64,000 nucleotides of DNA from an uncultured Thiothrix sp. (GTDB lineage Bacteria; Pseudomonadota; Gammaproteobacteria; Poriferisulfidales; GCA-002705445): the NCBI GenBank assembly GCA_902595225.1, contig CACJPG010000004.1, positions 21,212 to 85,211 of the forward strand. The letters are read 5' to 3'. A program made the translations under genes and the position numbers. Below the pieces are notes generated by a model, which ran no database searches, was not told the origin of the DNA, and was given only the letters and a program-made list of their open reading frames with translations. Every line of letters starts with the position of its first letter. Position 1 is the stretch's first letter. Of this stretch, positions 36,165 to 44,078 are shown piece after piece.

Positions 36165-37250
36165 TTAAAACCTAATATGAGTTGAGGCATTTAAACTATT
36201 TCTTGCACCTTTCCAATTATTAATATGGAATTTGGTAAATGGAAGCCCTGTAAGCTCGAAAAATCTTGGCCATCCAATTCTCTCAACCCAGTCACTAATT
36301 CTTTCCCAATCTCTAGCATCATCTCTGTATGCTCTTAAGATTTTTTTAACGATCGCTGTAGCTTCTGGCCATCTTGGTGGATTATTTGGAATACCAGCCG
36401 CAACTAATTTTTGGAAGGATGGTTTACCTCTTGCATTTGAGTGATTTCCACCTACCCAGACAGATAATTTTGTATGTTCTGCATCATTAATTTGCATTGG
36501 TGGGCAAGGAGGAAAGCATGCTCCACAACATATACATTTTTTCTCATCAACTTCTAAAGAAGGTTTACCATTAACCTGAGCAGGTCTAATGGCTGCTACA
36601 GGACATCTAGCAACAACTGATGGTCTTTCGCAAACGTTTGAAACTAAGTCATGATTAATCTTAGGTGGTTTTGTATGTTGAACATTAATTGCTATGTCAC
36701 CTTGTCCCCCGCAGTTAATTTGGCAACAAGAAGTTGTCATGTGAACTCTGTTAGGCATATTCCAACCCTTAAATTCATCAATAACTTCATCCATCATAGC
36801 TTTAACTACACCGGATGCATCAGTTCCAGGGATATCGCAATGTAACCAACCTTGAGTATGAGATATCATAGCAACTGAATTTTTAGTTCCACCAACAACG
36901 AAACCATTTTTTTCAAGCTCTACAATCAAAGGTCCAACTTTAGATTCTTGATCAACCATGTATTCAATATTACTTCTAATTGTAAATCGAACATAACCAT
37001 CTGCGAACTTATCACCAATATCACAAAGAATATTTAGAGTTGTAACATCAAGTATCCTTTGTGTTCCAGCTCTTACAGTCCATATTGCGTCACCGCTATG
37101 TGCAACATGTTTTAAAACGCCAGGTCTTGGATCTTCATGATATGCCCATTGCCCATAATTTTTTCTCATTACTGGGTGCATGTATTGAAATGCATCTGGG
37201 CAACCTGATTCAATTGGAGGTCTATTTTCTTGTTGTGCTTGCTCTGCCAT
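36165..37250 (-). CDS. dsrB: reverse-type dissimilatory sulfite reductase, beta subunit
   Basis: Catalytic beta subunit, 361 residues, which binds the active siro(am)haem with DsrA and oxidises DsrC-bound sulfur to sulfite. Sirohaem/[4Fe-4S] Cys are in TSCCQINCGGQGD near residue 175 and VCERPSVVARCPV near 207. The inserted ferredoxin domain has CICCGACFPPCPP near 240. The C-terminus (FTKFHINNWKGARNSLNAS) is typical. It lies 26 bases after dsrA. Confidence 0.97.
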   Translation of the reverse strand: MAEQAQQENRPPIESGCPDAFQYMHPVMRKNYGQWAYHEDPRPGVLKHVAHSGDAIWTVRAGTQRILDVTTLNILCDIGDKFADGYVRFTIRSNIEYMVDQESKVGPLIVELEKNGFVVGGTKNSVAMISHTQGWLHCDIPGTDASGVVKAMMDEVIDEFKGWNMPNRVHMTTSCCQINCGGQGDIAINVQHTKPPKINHDLVSNVCERPSVVARCPVAAIRPAQVNGKPSLEVDEKKCICCGACFPPCPPMQINDAEHTKLSVWVGGNHSNARGKPSFQKLVAAGIPNNPPRWPEATAIVKKILRAYRDDARDWERISDWVERIGWPRFFELTGLPFTKFHINNWKGARNSLNASTHIRF

Positions 37251-37276
37251 TTTTTTCCTTAAGTGTAATTATTTAT

Positions 37277-38533
37277 TTATGCTTTGCCTGCAGATTGAAG
37301 TTTATCCTTAAACCATTTTTCTGCTTCGTCATCCCATCCATCCATTCGAACATATGAACTCGTAGTTGGATCAGCAACCATGTTTGGATCAACATCTACA
37401 CCGATGCCGTCAAGGAAATTTACTAAACCTATTCTTTCGATCATTTCTCCACAACGTTCGTGCTCAAGCCCATTTTCTGCCCAAAAGTCTATTGTTTCCT
37501 CGGCAAGTTCTGTGAGTTTCTCGTAATCCTCTTCTGTTTCTAATTTCATAAAAGGAACGATTACAGTTCCCATCAAGTCCCCAACTTTAAGTGTTCTCTT
37601 TCCGCCCATTAGAATAGTTGCGCCCTTATCATCACCTGGACTTAATGCTTTTGGCATAACATTTAAACAATGCATGCACTTAACACAATTTCTATTGTCA
37701 ACTTCTAAAGTATCATCATCATTCAAAGAGAGGCAATTTGTTGGACATCTAGTAATTACATTATCAATAACGTATTTGCGACCTTTCTTTTCAACAAAAT
37801 CTTTTACTTCCTCTTGGTCAACTTTCATGTCGTCTCTCCATGTACCGATAATTGCGCAATCAGCTCTTTCAATTGAGTTAACGCAATCGTTTGGACATCC
37901 TGAAACTTTAAATTTGAATTTGTATGGAAGGGCGGGTCTATGAACATCATCGGTGAAATTGTTTAATAAAGTCCTATGGATTTTAATTTCATCTATGTTT
38001 GATTGTTCACATCTAGCTGCACCGACACAACACATTCCAGTTCTTACGCATGGTCCTGCTCCACCGAGGTCCCAACCATATTCATTGATTTCATCAAAAA
38101 AGTGTTGGGTATTTTCAGTTGTTGATCCAATAAACATAATATTTCCTGTTTGGCCGTGAAAAGTTTGAAGACCTGATCCATGTTTCTCCCAACTTTCACC
38201 CAACTGTCTTAACATATCTGTTGAGTAGTAGTTTCCTGCAGGCGGCTGAACCCTTAATGTATGAAACTCTTTAGATTCTGGGAATGCATCACCCACTTCT
38301 GAAAATCGTGGAATTATTCCACTACCGTAACCAAATACACTTACTGTACCACCTTTCCAATAGCCCTTTCGTGTCTCGTAGGAATGTTCTAATTGTCCTA
38401 ATAAAGAATTGGCCATCCCAGAAATTCTTTCACTTGGATGTTGGTCACGTAATCTTTTAAAACCAGAAATAAAACTTGGCCATGGGCCGTGCTCAAGCTC
38501 GTCTAACATCGGGGTTTTATGTTTATCTGCCAC
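37277..38533 (-). CDS. dsrA: reverse-type dissimilatory sulfite reductase, alpha subunit
   Basis: Alpha subunit, 418 residues. Cys ligands are visible in GPCVRTGMCCVGAARCE near residue 165 and SGCPNDCVNSIERADC near 212. The inserted ferredoxin domain (NCVKCMHCLNVMP near 283) contains one cluster. It starts the 17-kb transcription unit. The start codon is GTG at 38533, six bases after AAAGGAG, a strong Shine-Dalgarno sequence. Gene order and accompanying dsrEFH and dsrL support the oxidative (reverse) function. Confidence 0.97.
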   Translation of the reverse strand: MADKHKTPMLDELEHGPWPSFISGFKRLRDQHPSERISGMANSLLGQLEHSYETRKGYWKGGTVSVFGYGSGIIPRFSEVGDAFPESKEFHTLRVQPPAGNYYSTDMLRQLGESWEKHGSGLQTFHGQTGNIMFIGSTTENTQHFFDEINEYGWDLGGAGPCVRTGMCCVGAARCEQSNIDEIKIHRTLLNNFTDDVHRPALPYKFKFKVSGCPNDCVNSIERADCAIIGTWRDDMKVDQEEVKDFVEKKGRKYVIDNVITRCPTNCLSLNDDDTLEVDNRNCVKCMHCLNVMPKALSPGDDKGATILMGGKRTLKVGDLMGTVIVPFMKLETEEDYEKLTELAEETIDFWAENGLEHERCGEMIERIGLVNFLDGIGVDVDPNMVADPTTSSYVRMDGWDDEAEKWFKDKLQSAGKA

Positions 38534-38757
38534 TCTATTCTCCTTTATTAAATATTATATTTATCTACAGATAATTTTATTTTATGAGTTATTTTCCACT
38601 ATTTACATTGTCCCTTTGGGGTGTCATATATATCTCTAATGACGCATATTTTATATCTATAATGGGATATGTTTTAAAACACTCGATTTTTCTGTTTCAC
38701 TAAATATATAATCTATTATGCTATCAAATTTTATATATATTACCACATGATCAAAAC
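38534..38757. promoter_or_regulatory. divergent promoter region between dsrA and the TauD-like gene
   Basis: A 224-base, very AT-rich spacer must hold the promoters of both the dsr unit and the divergent accessory genes. A TATAAT hexamer occurs on the minus strand (38559-38554), but it would leave only about a dozen leader bases and has no -35. CCC-TTT-GGGG near 38611-38620 is the only GC-rich dyad. I could not define operators. A site for the co-encoded NarL-type regulator would be expected here. Confidence 0.35.
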
Positions 38758-39621
38758 ATGAATTCCCCTTTTTTATTGGAAAATCAAGCTGAGTATGAAG
38801 CATGGAAAAAAATAAAGCTATCTTCGTACCCAAAAAGTCTCTCAGATCTTTGTGTAAAAATAGATCAAAATAATTTTGGTCAAAATCAAATTAATGATTT
38901 AAAGAAAATTCTTAGCAAGTACAATTTTGTTTTGTATAAATTCGACTCAAAAATAAATGATCTTGTTCTTCAACAATTTTGCAAAAAACTTAATCTTGTC
39001 GAATCAATTTCAAATCCTTTATCAGATATGAATAATATTTCTAATATTACTGATAATTCAAATAAAACTCGTGAAAAAATCAAAGGAGAATATATCCCAT
39101 ATACAAATAAAAAACTAAATTGGCATACAGATGGTTATTATTACCCCACAAATTTTTCTGTTAAATCCTTTTTATTACATTGCGAGAATCAAGCAGAAAG
39201 CGGAGGAAAAAATCATTTAATTGATCATGAAATAATTTATATTTTTTTACGAGACCATAATCCAGAATTTATTGATATCCTAATGCAAAAAGATATTATG
39301 GAAATTCCTAAAAATAAAAATATTAGTTCAAGTAAATCGATTAAAGGTCCTGTTTTCTATATTGATAAAGAGAATTATTTAAATATGAGATATACGTCTA
39401 GGAAACAAAACATTGTTTGGAAAAAAGATGATATGATAAAAAAAATAAAAATATTTTTAGATAACTTCCTAAATGATAATGAAGAATATATTTTTAGTTT
39501 ATTACTCGAGAATAACCAAGGATATCTAGCGAACAACGTCCTTCATCGTAGAGAAGAATACGTAGATGGAGAGAAAAAAAGACTTTTAAAAAGAATACGT
39601 TTTTTAAATAGGATAAATTAA
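38758..39621 (+). CDS. TauD/TfdA-like Fe(II)/2-oxoglutarate dioxygenase
   Basis: The 287-residue protein has the facial triad of the family: His 123 and Asp 125 in NWHTDGYYYP, and a distal His 263 in VLHRREEY. Arg near 268-276 could bind 2-oxoglutarate. TauD releases sulfite from taurine, but the family also includes many other oxygenases, for instance for amino acids and carnitine precursors, so the substrate is open. It is the first gene divergent from dsrA and precedes the Cas6-like gene in the same direction, with one base to the next frame. Confidence 0.75.
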   Translation: MNSPFLLENQAEYEAWKKIKLSSYPKSLSDLCVKIDQNNFGQNQINDLKKILSKYNFVLYKFDSKINDLVLQQFCKKLNLVESISNPLSDMNNISNITDNSNKTREKIKGEYIPYTNKKLNWHTDGYYYPTNFSVKSFLLHCENQAESGGKNHLIDHEIIYIFLRDHNPEFIDILMQKDIMEIPKNKNISSSKSIKGPVFYIDKENYLNMRYTSRKQNIVWKKDDMIKKIKIFLDNFLNDNEEYIFSLLLENNQGYLANNVLHRREEYVDGEKKRLLKRIRFLNRIN

Positions 39622-39622
39622 A

Positions 39623-39814
39623 ATGCTTACACTCAGCGAAATTTTAATAAAAGAATATAAGATGAAGTCTTATAAAGAGTTAAAAGAATTTATTATAAAA
39701 AAGATAGATGAAGGTGAAATGTTTTTATCTATTGATATAAAACCAAGCTTTGATGATACGCCAGATTACTGGGAAACCGATTTAGAAAATTTATTCACTT
39801 CACCTAGAAAATAA
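39623..39814 (+). CDS. small protein of unknown function
   Basis: A 63-residue Lys/Glu-rich protein. I recognise no family. It is predicted mostly helical at the start (LSEILIKEYKMKSYKELKEFIIKKIDEGEMF) with a short acidic/aromatic tail (PDYWETDLENLF). It lies one base after the dioxygenase gene and four before the Cas6-like gene, with AGGA nine bases before its ATG. This tight packing is the main support for it being real. Confidence 0.55.
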   Translation: MLTLSEILIKEYKMKSYKELKEFIIKKIDEGEMFLSIDIKPSFDDTPDYWETDLENLFTSPRK

Positions 39815-39818
39815 ACCT

Positions 39819-40499
39819 ATGTACTGGGAAGACGATGACCAAGATAGACAAAAGAAATCTAGCGAAAGTATTGTTGATGTTTCTTTTAAAGTGAATTGTA
39901 AAAAGATTGCAGCAGATCACGCTTACGACTTGTTTCTTGCCGTCTTAAAAAAATTTCCACATATTGAAAAAATTAATAATTTGGCAATTCACTCAGTTTA
40001 TGGCGCAGAATCTGGTGCAGGCTGGGAAAGACCTGAAACAGAAATATATCTCTCAAAAAGAACGAGATTTTGTATTCGAACACCTATAGAACATTCTCAA
40101 GATTTTCATAATTTAAACGGAGAAACACTTGAAATCGGAGCCTATAAAATGACACTATCTAAACCTACAATTAAAGAATTAGTTATTACAGATACTCTAT
40201 TTTGCAGGACTGTTGTGGTCGACAATAATCAAAATGAAGAGGAATTTTTAAAAGATGTAAGTTTGTCTCTAGCAACAATGGGAATTAATGTTAAAAAGAT
40301 GCTTTGTGGTAAAGAACATATTGTGCAAACTCCTAGCAAGACTCTTGTGGGAAAAACCTTATTAATAACTGACCTTGAAAAACAAGATTCTATAAAATTG
40401 CAAGAGCTCGGAATAGGTATTGGAAAATTATTTGGATGTGGTATCTTTTTACCTCATAAAAGTATAGCTCCTGTAGCTGTCTCGAAGAGTAATGAATAA
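39819..40499 (+). CDS. stand-alone Cas6/Cmx6-family protein
   Basis: The 226-residue protein matches the layout of the Cas6 subtype called Cmx6. After a short acidic leader come VDVSFKV, ADHAYDLFLAV (His 34) and NLAIHSVYG. In the middle lie LSKRTRFCIRTP and the repeated core LNGETLEIGAYKMTLSKPTI. The end has LLITDLEKQDSIKLQELGIG and the glycine-rich RNA-binding loop IGKLFGCGIFLPHK near 198-213. Cas6 proteins cut CRISPR precursor RNA. No CRISPR array or other cas gene lies in the window, so another RNA substrate is likely. The catalytic His is not certain. Next to it is a cysteine-less DsrC homologue, 23 bases downstream. Confidence 0.8.
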   Translation: MYWEDDDQDRQKKSSESIVDVSFKVNCKKIAADHAYDLFLAVLKKFPHIEKINNLAIHSVYGAESGAGWERPETEIYLSKRTRFCIRTPIEHSQDFHNLNGETLEIGAYKMTLSKPTIKELVITDTLFCRTVVVDNNQNEEEFLKDVSLSLATMGINVKKMLCGKEHIVQTPSKTLVGKTLLITDLEKQDSIKLQELGIGIGKLFGCGIFLPHKSIAPVAVSKSNE

Positions 40500-40522
40500 T
40501 ATGATTTGTCAGGGAGGTTAAA

Positions 40523-40864
40523 ATGCCAACAATCGAAATAGCAGGAAAACAAATAGAAACCACTGAGATGGGTTACTTGATTAATGCCGAGGACTGGTCT
40601 GAAGATTTGGCTAAAGCAATAGCCGCCTCAGAGAAATTAGAGTTAACCGATAGGCATTGGGATGTAATAAATCATCTAAGAGATGAATTTTTTAATAATG
40701 CTGGTAATCAGCCTAATACAAGAAAATTGGTAAAACATTTTGAGAAGTTGTGGGGTGAAAAAATTGATGCAAAAGTACTCTACGACCTTTTCCCAGGAGA
40801 TCCAAGCAAACAAGGTGGAAGAATATCTGGGCTTCCTGAAAGTAGAAGAAAAGGTGGGTACTAA
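40523..40864 (+). CDS. cysteine-less DsrC/TusE-like protein (RspA type)
   Basis: DsrC fold (113 residues): GYLINAEDWSEDLAKAIAA, DRHWDVINHLRDEF, RKLVKHFEKLWG and LYDLFPGDPSKQGGRISGLP are all family positions. The C-terminal arm ends ESRRKGGY and the protein contains no Cys at all. It can therefore carry no sulfur, unlike DsrC (two Cys) or TusE (one Cys). Such variants have been called RspA and suspected to be regulatory. A strong Shine-Dalgarno sequence, GGGAGG, lies before the ATG. It may compete with DsrC for DsrEFH or partners, or work with the adjacent Cas6-like protein. Confidence 0.88.
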   Translation: MPTIEIAGKQIETTEMGYLINAEDWSEDLAKAIAASEKLELTDRHWDVINHLRDEFFNNAGNQPNTRKLVKHFEKLWGEKIDAKVLYDLFPGDPSKQGGRISGLPESRRKGGY

Positions 40865-40947
40865 GATTTAAGTAATTTCACATTATTGTGGATTTTATTT
40901 ATTAGTTTGCATATCATTATAATTATTATTTATAAGGGTGGAATGTA

Positions 40948-41154
40948 ATGAGTGAAGATAAACAAGAAAAAATTAAGAAGCTTCTTGCTATGCAGAAGAA
41001 ATTTATAGCGCTCGACCGAGAACAAGGTGTCGAAGCTTCAGAGTATTTTTCTCCAGATGATGATTCAGAAATTGCCGGTTTCAGGGAAGAATATCGCGAC
41101 TTAGCAATGGAAATTGTAGACCTCGCCCACAAAGATAAAGGCTCCCAAAAGTAA
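40948..41154 (+). CDS. small acidic helical protein of unknown function
   Basis: A 68-residue, highly charged, probably all-helical protein (KQEKIKKLLAMQKKFIALDREQG, then FREEYRDLAMEIVDLAHKDKG). No Cys, no family recognised. An 83-base gap after the RspA-type gene may hold a promoter. The Shine-Dalgarno sequence AAGGGTGGA fits the ATG. It is four bases from the next gene, suggesting a pair. Confidence 0.65.
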   Translation: MSEDKQEKIKKLLAMQKKFIALDREQGVEASEYFSPDDDSEIAGFREEYRDLAMEIVDLAHKDKGSQK

Positions 41155-41158
41155 AAAA

Positions 41159-41479
41159 ATGTATGAACTTACTATCATTCTCGGCGAGAATGAATACCCT
41201 TTAAAAATCAAAGAAGCGATAGTTAGCGAGGCTGGCCCTTTTTTTGAAAAAATGGACTCTGATATGAGTAAAGGCTGGCAGATGAGTAAAAGCTGGGTTG
41301 AAAATCCAAATCAGTTTCAGAAATGCCAAATCGTTGCAGATCGTTTATTTACTTCAATACATCTTAATAAGAAAAAGACCGCCATAATGATGGCAGCCTA
41401 TATCATTAATCAAATGCCAAGTGTAAAAGTTATTGATATTGATATTTCTGGAAATATGGAAGAAACCACATTTTCTTGA
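41159..41479 (+). CDS. conserved-looking protein of unknown function
   Basis: A 106-residue soluble protein with an alternating pattern (MYELTIILGENEYPLKIKEAIVSEAGPFF) and a distinctive central block, SDMSKGWQMSKSWVENPN near 42-58, that looks functionally constrained. It has one Cys (QKCQIVADRLF). I recall similar proteins in sulfur-oxidising bacteria but no named family. It ends one base before the convergent dioxygenase gene. Confidence 0.65.
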   Translation: MYELTIILGENEYPLKIKEAIVSEAGPFFEKMDSDMSKGWQMSKSWVENPNQFQKCQIVADRLFTSIHLNKKKTAIMMAAYIINQMPSVKVIDIDISGNMEETTFS

Positions 41480-41480
41480 T

Positions 41481-42053
41481 TTAAGCAAAAACCACCCAAG
41501 TTGTGGCAATATATTTTTTACCTGATAACACCTCAGTTCCCCGATGTTTGTGTGTCCAAAAAGGTGGGAAAAGAATTAATTTTCCTGCTGATGGGCTAAC
41601 GCTTAAATTTTGATGATAAAATTCTGTTTCCCCGCCTTGATTTTTGCCCATATCATTTAAATAGAAGATTGCGACTAACTGCCTATAGCTAAATTCATGA
41701 CTACCGCCATCAATATGCCAATGGTAAAACTGTCCAGGTTCAGTTCTCTGAATTGCATAACCCATGTCTTTGAATGGACCTTGGAAAAAATCGATTTCCT
41801 TTTTTAATTTCGCTAATGATTTTGCCAAGACTGTAAAAAATAATTTATCGACTTCTTTCCAACCTTCTTTTCCACTTATAAATAAATCTGTTGATTTTTT
41901 AATATTTAAATCTTCTTCTAAATTTTGGCCAATCTTACCCTGATAATGCTCATCTTTATTTTTTTCAAAGAGATCAATAATTGTCTTGCAATCTTGCTGA
42001 CTTATTGCATTTTCAAATTCGAATATAAAAGTATTTGGCTTTATCTCTTTCAT
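41481..42053 (-). CDS. prolyl-4-hydroxylase-like Fe(II)/2-oxoglutarate dioxygenase
   Basis: The 190-residue protein carries the HxD...H core: HWHIDGGSHEF with the first His and Asp, and the distal His in FPPFWTHKHRGTEVL. Neighbouring LVAIFYLNDMG is a typical beta-strand of the prolyl-hydroxylase-like (PiuC/P4Hc) group. The frame could open earlier, at 42212, but that part is low-complexity and would overlap the next gene, so I start at ATG 42053. Substrates may be proteins (for example ribosomal), as for other bacterial members; this is not shown here. Confidence 0.8.
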   Translation of the reverse strand: MKEIKPNTFIFEFENAISQQDCKTIIDLFEKNKDEHYQGKIGQNLEEDLNIKKSTDLFISGKEGWKEVDKLFFTVLAKSLAKLKKEIDFFQGPFKDMGYAIQRTEPGQFYHWHIDGGSHEFSYRQLVAIFYLNDMGKNQGGETEFYHQNLSVSPSAGKLILFPPFWTHKHRGTEVLSGKKYIATTWVVFA

Positions 42054-42100
42054 TTGTAATGATATATATATGTAATTATTAATTTTTATAAGGTAATAAT

Positions 42101-42655
42101 TTGAGTATACAAAGAATACATAGTGGTTGGAATCAAAAAGGAAAAAAAAGGCAAATAAGTCAAGTTGCAAGTGCTCTGGCTGTAAGCATATGGAAAATAT
42201 CAAAAAAAACACTTTTAAATTTAGAGAATGAGGGTTTTGATACTGACACTTGGACGGATAGATTAGAAATACTAAGAGAAATTTCTTGTTTTCAAGTTTA
42301 CGTTACAATGAATGAAATAACTGGTTTTGATGACGAGAAAAGAATTGACTTCATTACTGATATCGCAAAGAAACTCAATGAAACTATCAATATAAACCAA
42401 GTTGATTTGAAGATTCCCGAGGGAAATATAAAAAAGAAATTTATTAATCTTTTAAATGATCGATTGGAGGATTATAGCGCACTTGAATATATCGATGAGC
42501 CAAGTTACAAAGCAAGCATAATGCTTGGAAATCACTTAATGCAGCATATGGGCGAGCTTGATAATAATTGGATAAGAATGTACGTGATCGACCAAGAAGT
42601 TCCTAAAATACTTTTGTCGCTCAGAAAGCCAATAAAATCTTTAGTGAATAGATAA
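42101..42655 (+). CDS. protein of unknown function in the dsr-linked accessory block
   Basis: A 184-residue soluble protein; family not recognised. A basic N-terminus (GWNQKGKKRQISQVASALAVSIWKI) is followed by helical segments to the end. The pattern IHSGWNQKGKKR may be a nucleic-acid or protein-binding tail. The start is TTG at 42101, six bases after AAGGT. It is divergent from the dioxygenase gene with about 47 bases between, and converges on the Rmf-like gene with two bases. Confidence 0.65.
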   Translation: MSIQRIHSGWNQKGKKRQISQVASALAVSIWKISKKTLLNLENEGFDTDTWTDRLEILREISCFQVYVTMNEITGFDDEKRIDFITDIAKKLNETININQVDLKIPEGNIKKKFINLLNDRLEDYSALEYIDEPSYKASIMLGNHLMQHMGELDNNWIRMYVIDQEVPKILLSLRKPIKSLVNR

Positions 42656-42657
42656 AA

Positions 42658-42855
42658 CTACTTTTTTTTCCAATTGCCAATATTACTCAGGTTTTTTTCT
42701 TGGCCATCTTCGTATCCAGCATCATAGGCTTCTGTTGTTCGTTGCTCTTCCCTAGGTGGATGGCCTAAGAAGCCCCCTTGCCAACCAAGAATATACTCAT
42801 CTTGAACATCTTGTTCTTCCATTTGTACTATGGCATTTCTATAAGTTTCATTCAT
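42658..42855 (-). CDS. ribosome-modulation-factor-like small protein
   Basis: A 65-residue protein with the repeat-like pattern GWQGGFLGHPPREEQRTTEAYDAGYEDG near residues 24-51, quoted in parts: GWQGGFLGHP and AYDAGYEDG. This is similar in spacing to Rmf (GYQAG...GWREG), which dimerises ribosomes in stationary phase. Rmf is normally very basic; here the N-terminus is acidic (MEEQDVQDEY), so another role is possible. AAGGGG precedes the ATG. Confidence 0.5.
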   Translation of the reverse strand: MNETYRNAIVQMEEQDVQDEYILGWQGGFLGHPPREEQRTTEAYDAGYEDGQEKNLSNIGNWKKK

Positions 42856-42897
42856 TAATAATTCCCCTTTAGAATTCTATAAAATTCTTTGATTGTT

Positions 42898-43998
42898 TTA
42901 ACGTGCATTATAAAAAAATTCTTTAGCTTTTCCACTATTAATAGCTTTTTTTATTAGATCGGCAGCATCAGTAAATTGAATCTTTTTTATAATTGATAGT
43001 GCAATTGAAGCCGTAAATATTAAAGTATCCTTGGCAGGACCATCCTTTCCATCAAGGGCAAGTAAGCCAATTTCAGCTGCTTTTTGAGAGAAATCTTCAA
43101 CATTAATATCACTTGATATTTCATCTAATTTAATTTCCTCTACTTTTTCTAACTCCGGAAGTGGCACTGCTCTCATTTTATGATTTATATCAAGATCTTT
43201 TGCATTAAACTTTGTTTCTTTCATTTCACCATCATCATTATAATAAAAAATTTTGCCATCACCTCTTAATGATGGTGCTACGCCACCTTCTACACCTTTT
43301 ACCAATATTGCTGAATCAAATCCCGAAACTTTAGCAAGATCTGAGTAAACTGGAGGGTAAGCTGCATGAACGTAACCGGTAAGCAAGTGTGTCTTTGATT
43401 TGCCACGTATCGGACCAACCAAAACCTCAATTGTTGTTAATATTGTTCTTTTTACCATCCTCGTTCTAAGTTCTACTAGTTTGTATAATGGCTGACAAAA
43501 TTTTTCCTGATCAATGTATGCCCATCCTAAATTTTGTGTACTAAGAGCACTTGCTGCACTCTCTACATCTTGATCAACATTTATTCCTGCCGTTTTTAGT
43601 ATTTTTTTTATAGTAAGGCCAAATTTTGGTCCGACTGTTTCAACACCATGAGTTACGCACGGTAATCCTACCGATGAAAAAACTGCAGGAAGAAATGCGC
43701 TCATTGGTGTGTTTCGAAGAAAACCATTATATGGCTCAGCAATATCGATCACCTCATCTACTGATGATGTAATTATGTTTGATTTATCTATTAATGCTTT
43801 TAACGAGCCAATATTTTCATCCATTGTCTCTCTTTTCATTCTCAAAGCAATCAGGTAAATAGCTGCTTGAACTGAATCAACATCACTTCCTAATATATCT
43901 AGCATAGAATTGTAGCTATCTTCTTCAGAAATATTTTTACTAAATTCTGGCCCAGTTGCTACTTTTTGAATAGCTCCTCTCAATATATTTTCTGACAA
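42898..43998 (-). CDS. TrpD2/YbiB-like glycosyltransferase-fold protein
   Basis: Related to anthranilate phosphoribosyltransferase and thymidine phosphorylase in fold (366 residues) but different from the TrpD part of the trp operon. Signature parts here are MRKRE-like IALRMKRETMDENIGSLKAL, EPYNGFLRNTPMSAFLPAV, CVTHGVETVGPKFG and LLTGYVHAAYPPVY; the PRPP-binding GTGGD motif of TrpD is missing. E. coli YbiB (TrpD2) binds nucleic acids without known catalysis. The start codon is TTG with a strong GAGGAG five bases upstream. It sits in the block with the Cas6-like gene. Confidence 0.75.
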   Translation of the reverse strand: MSENILRGAIQKVATGPEFSKNISEEDSYNSMLDILGSDVDSVQAAIYLIALRMKRETMDENIGSLKALIDKSNIITSSVDEVIDIAEPYNGFLRNTPMSAFLPAVFSSVGLPCVTHGVETVGPKFGLTIKKILKTAGINVDQDVESAASALSTQNLGWAYIDQEKFCQPLYKLVELRTRMVKRTILTTIEVLVGPIRGKSKTHLLTGYVHAAYPPVYSDLAKVSGFDSAILVKGVEGGVAPSLRGDGKIFYYNDDGEMKETKFNAKDLDINHKMRAVPLPELEKVEEIKLDEISSDINVEDFSQKAAEIGLLALDGKDGPAKDTLIFTASIALSIIKKIQFTDAADLIKKAINSGKAKEFFYNAR

Positions 43999-44078
43999 TA
44001 GACTCTCCTCAAATCATTTAATTTTTTTATATTATATGTATATACTAGGAAATTAAATAGTGTTAATGGGATATACAT

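Noticed and set aside
38554-38559. TATAAT as -10 box of dsrA
   Set aside because: It would leave a leader of about a dozen bases and has no -35; in AT-rich DNA such hexamers are frequent.
42054-42212. N-terminal extension of the prolyl-hydroxylase-like gene
   Set aside because: The added residues are Phe/Tyr-rich, overlap the next gene and have no counterpart in the family.
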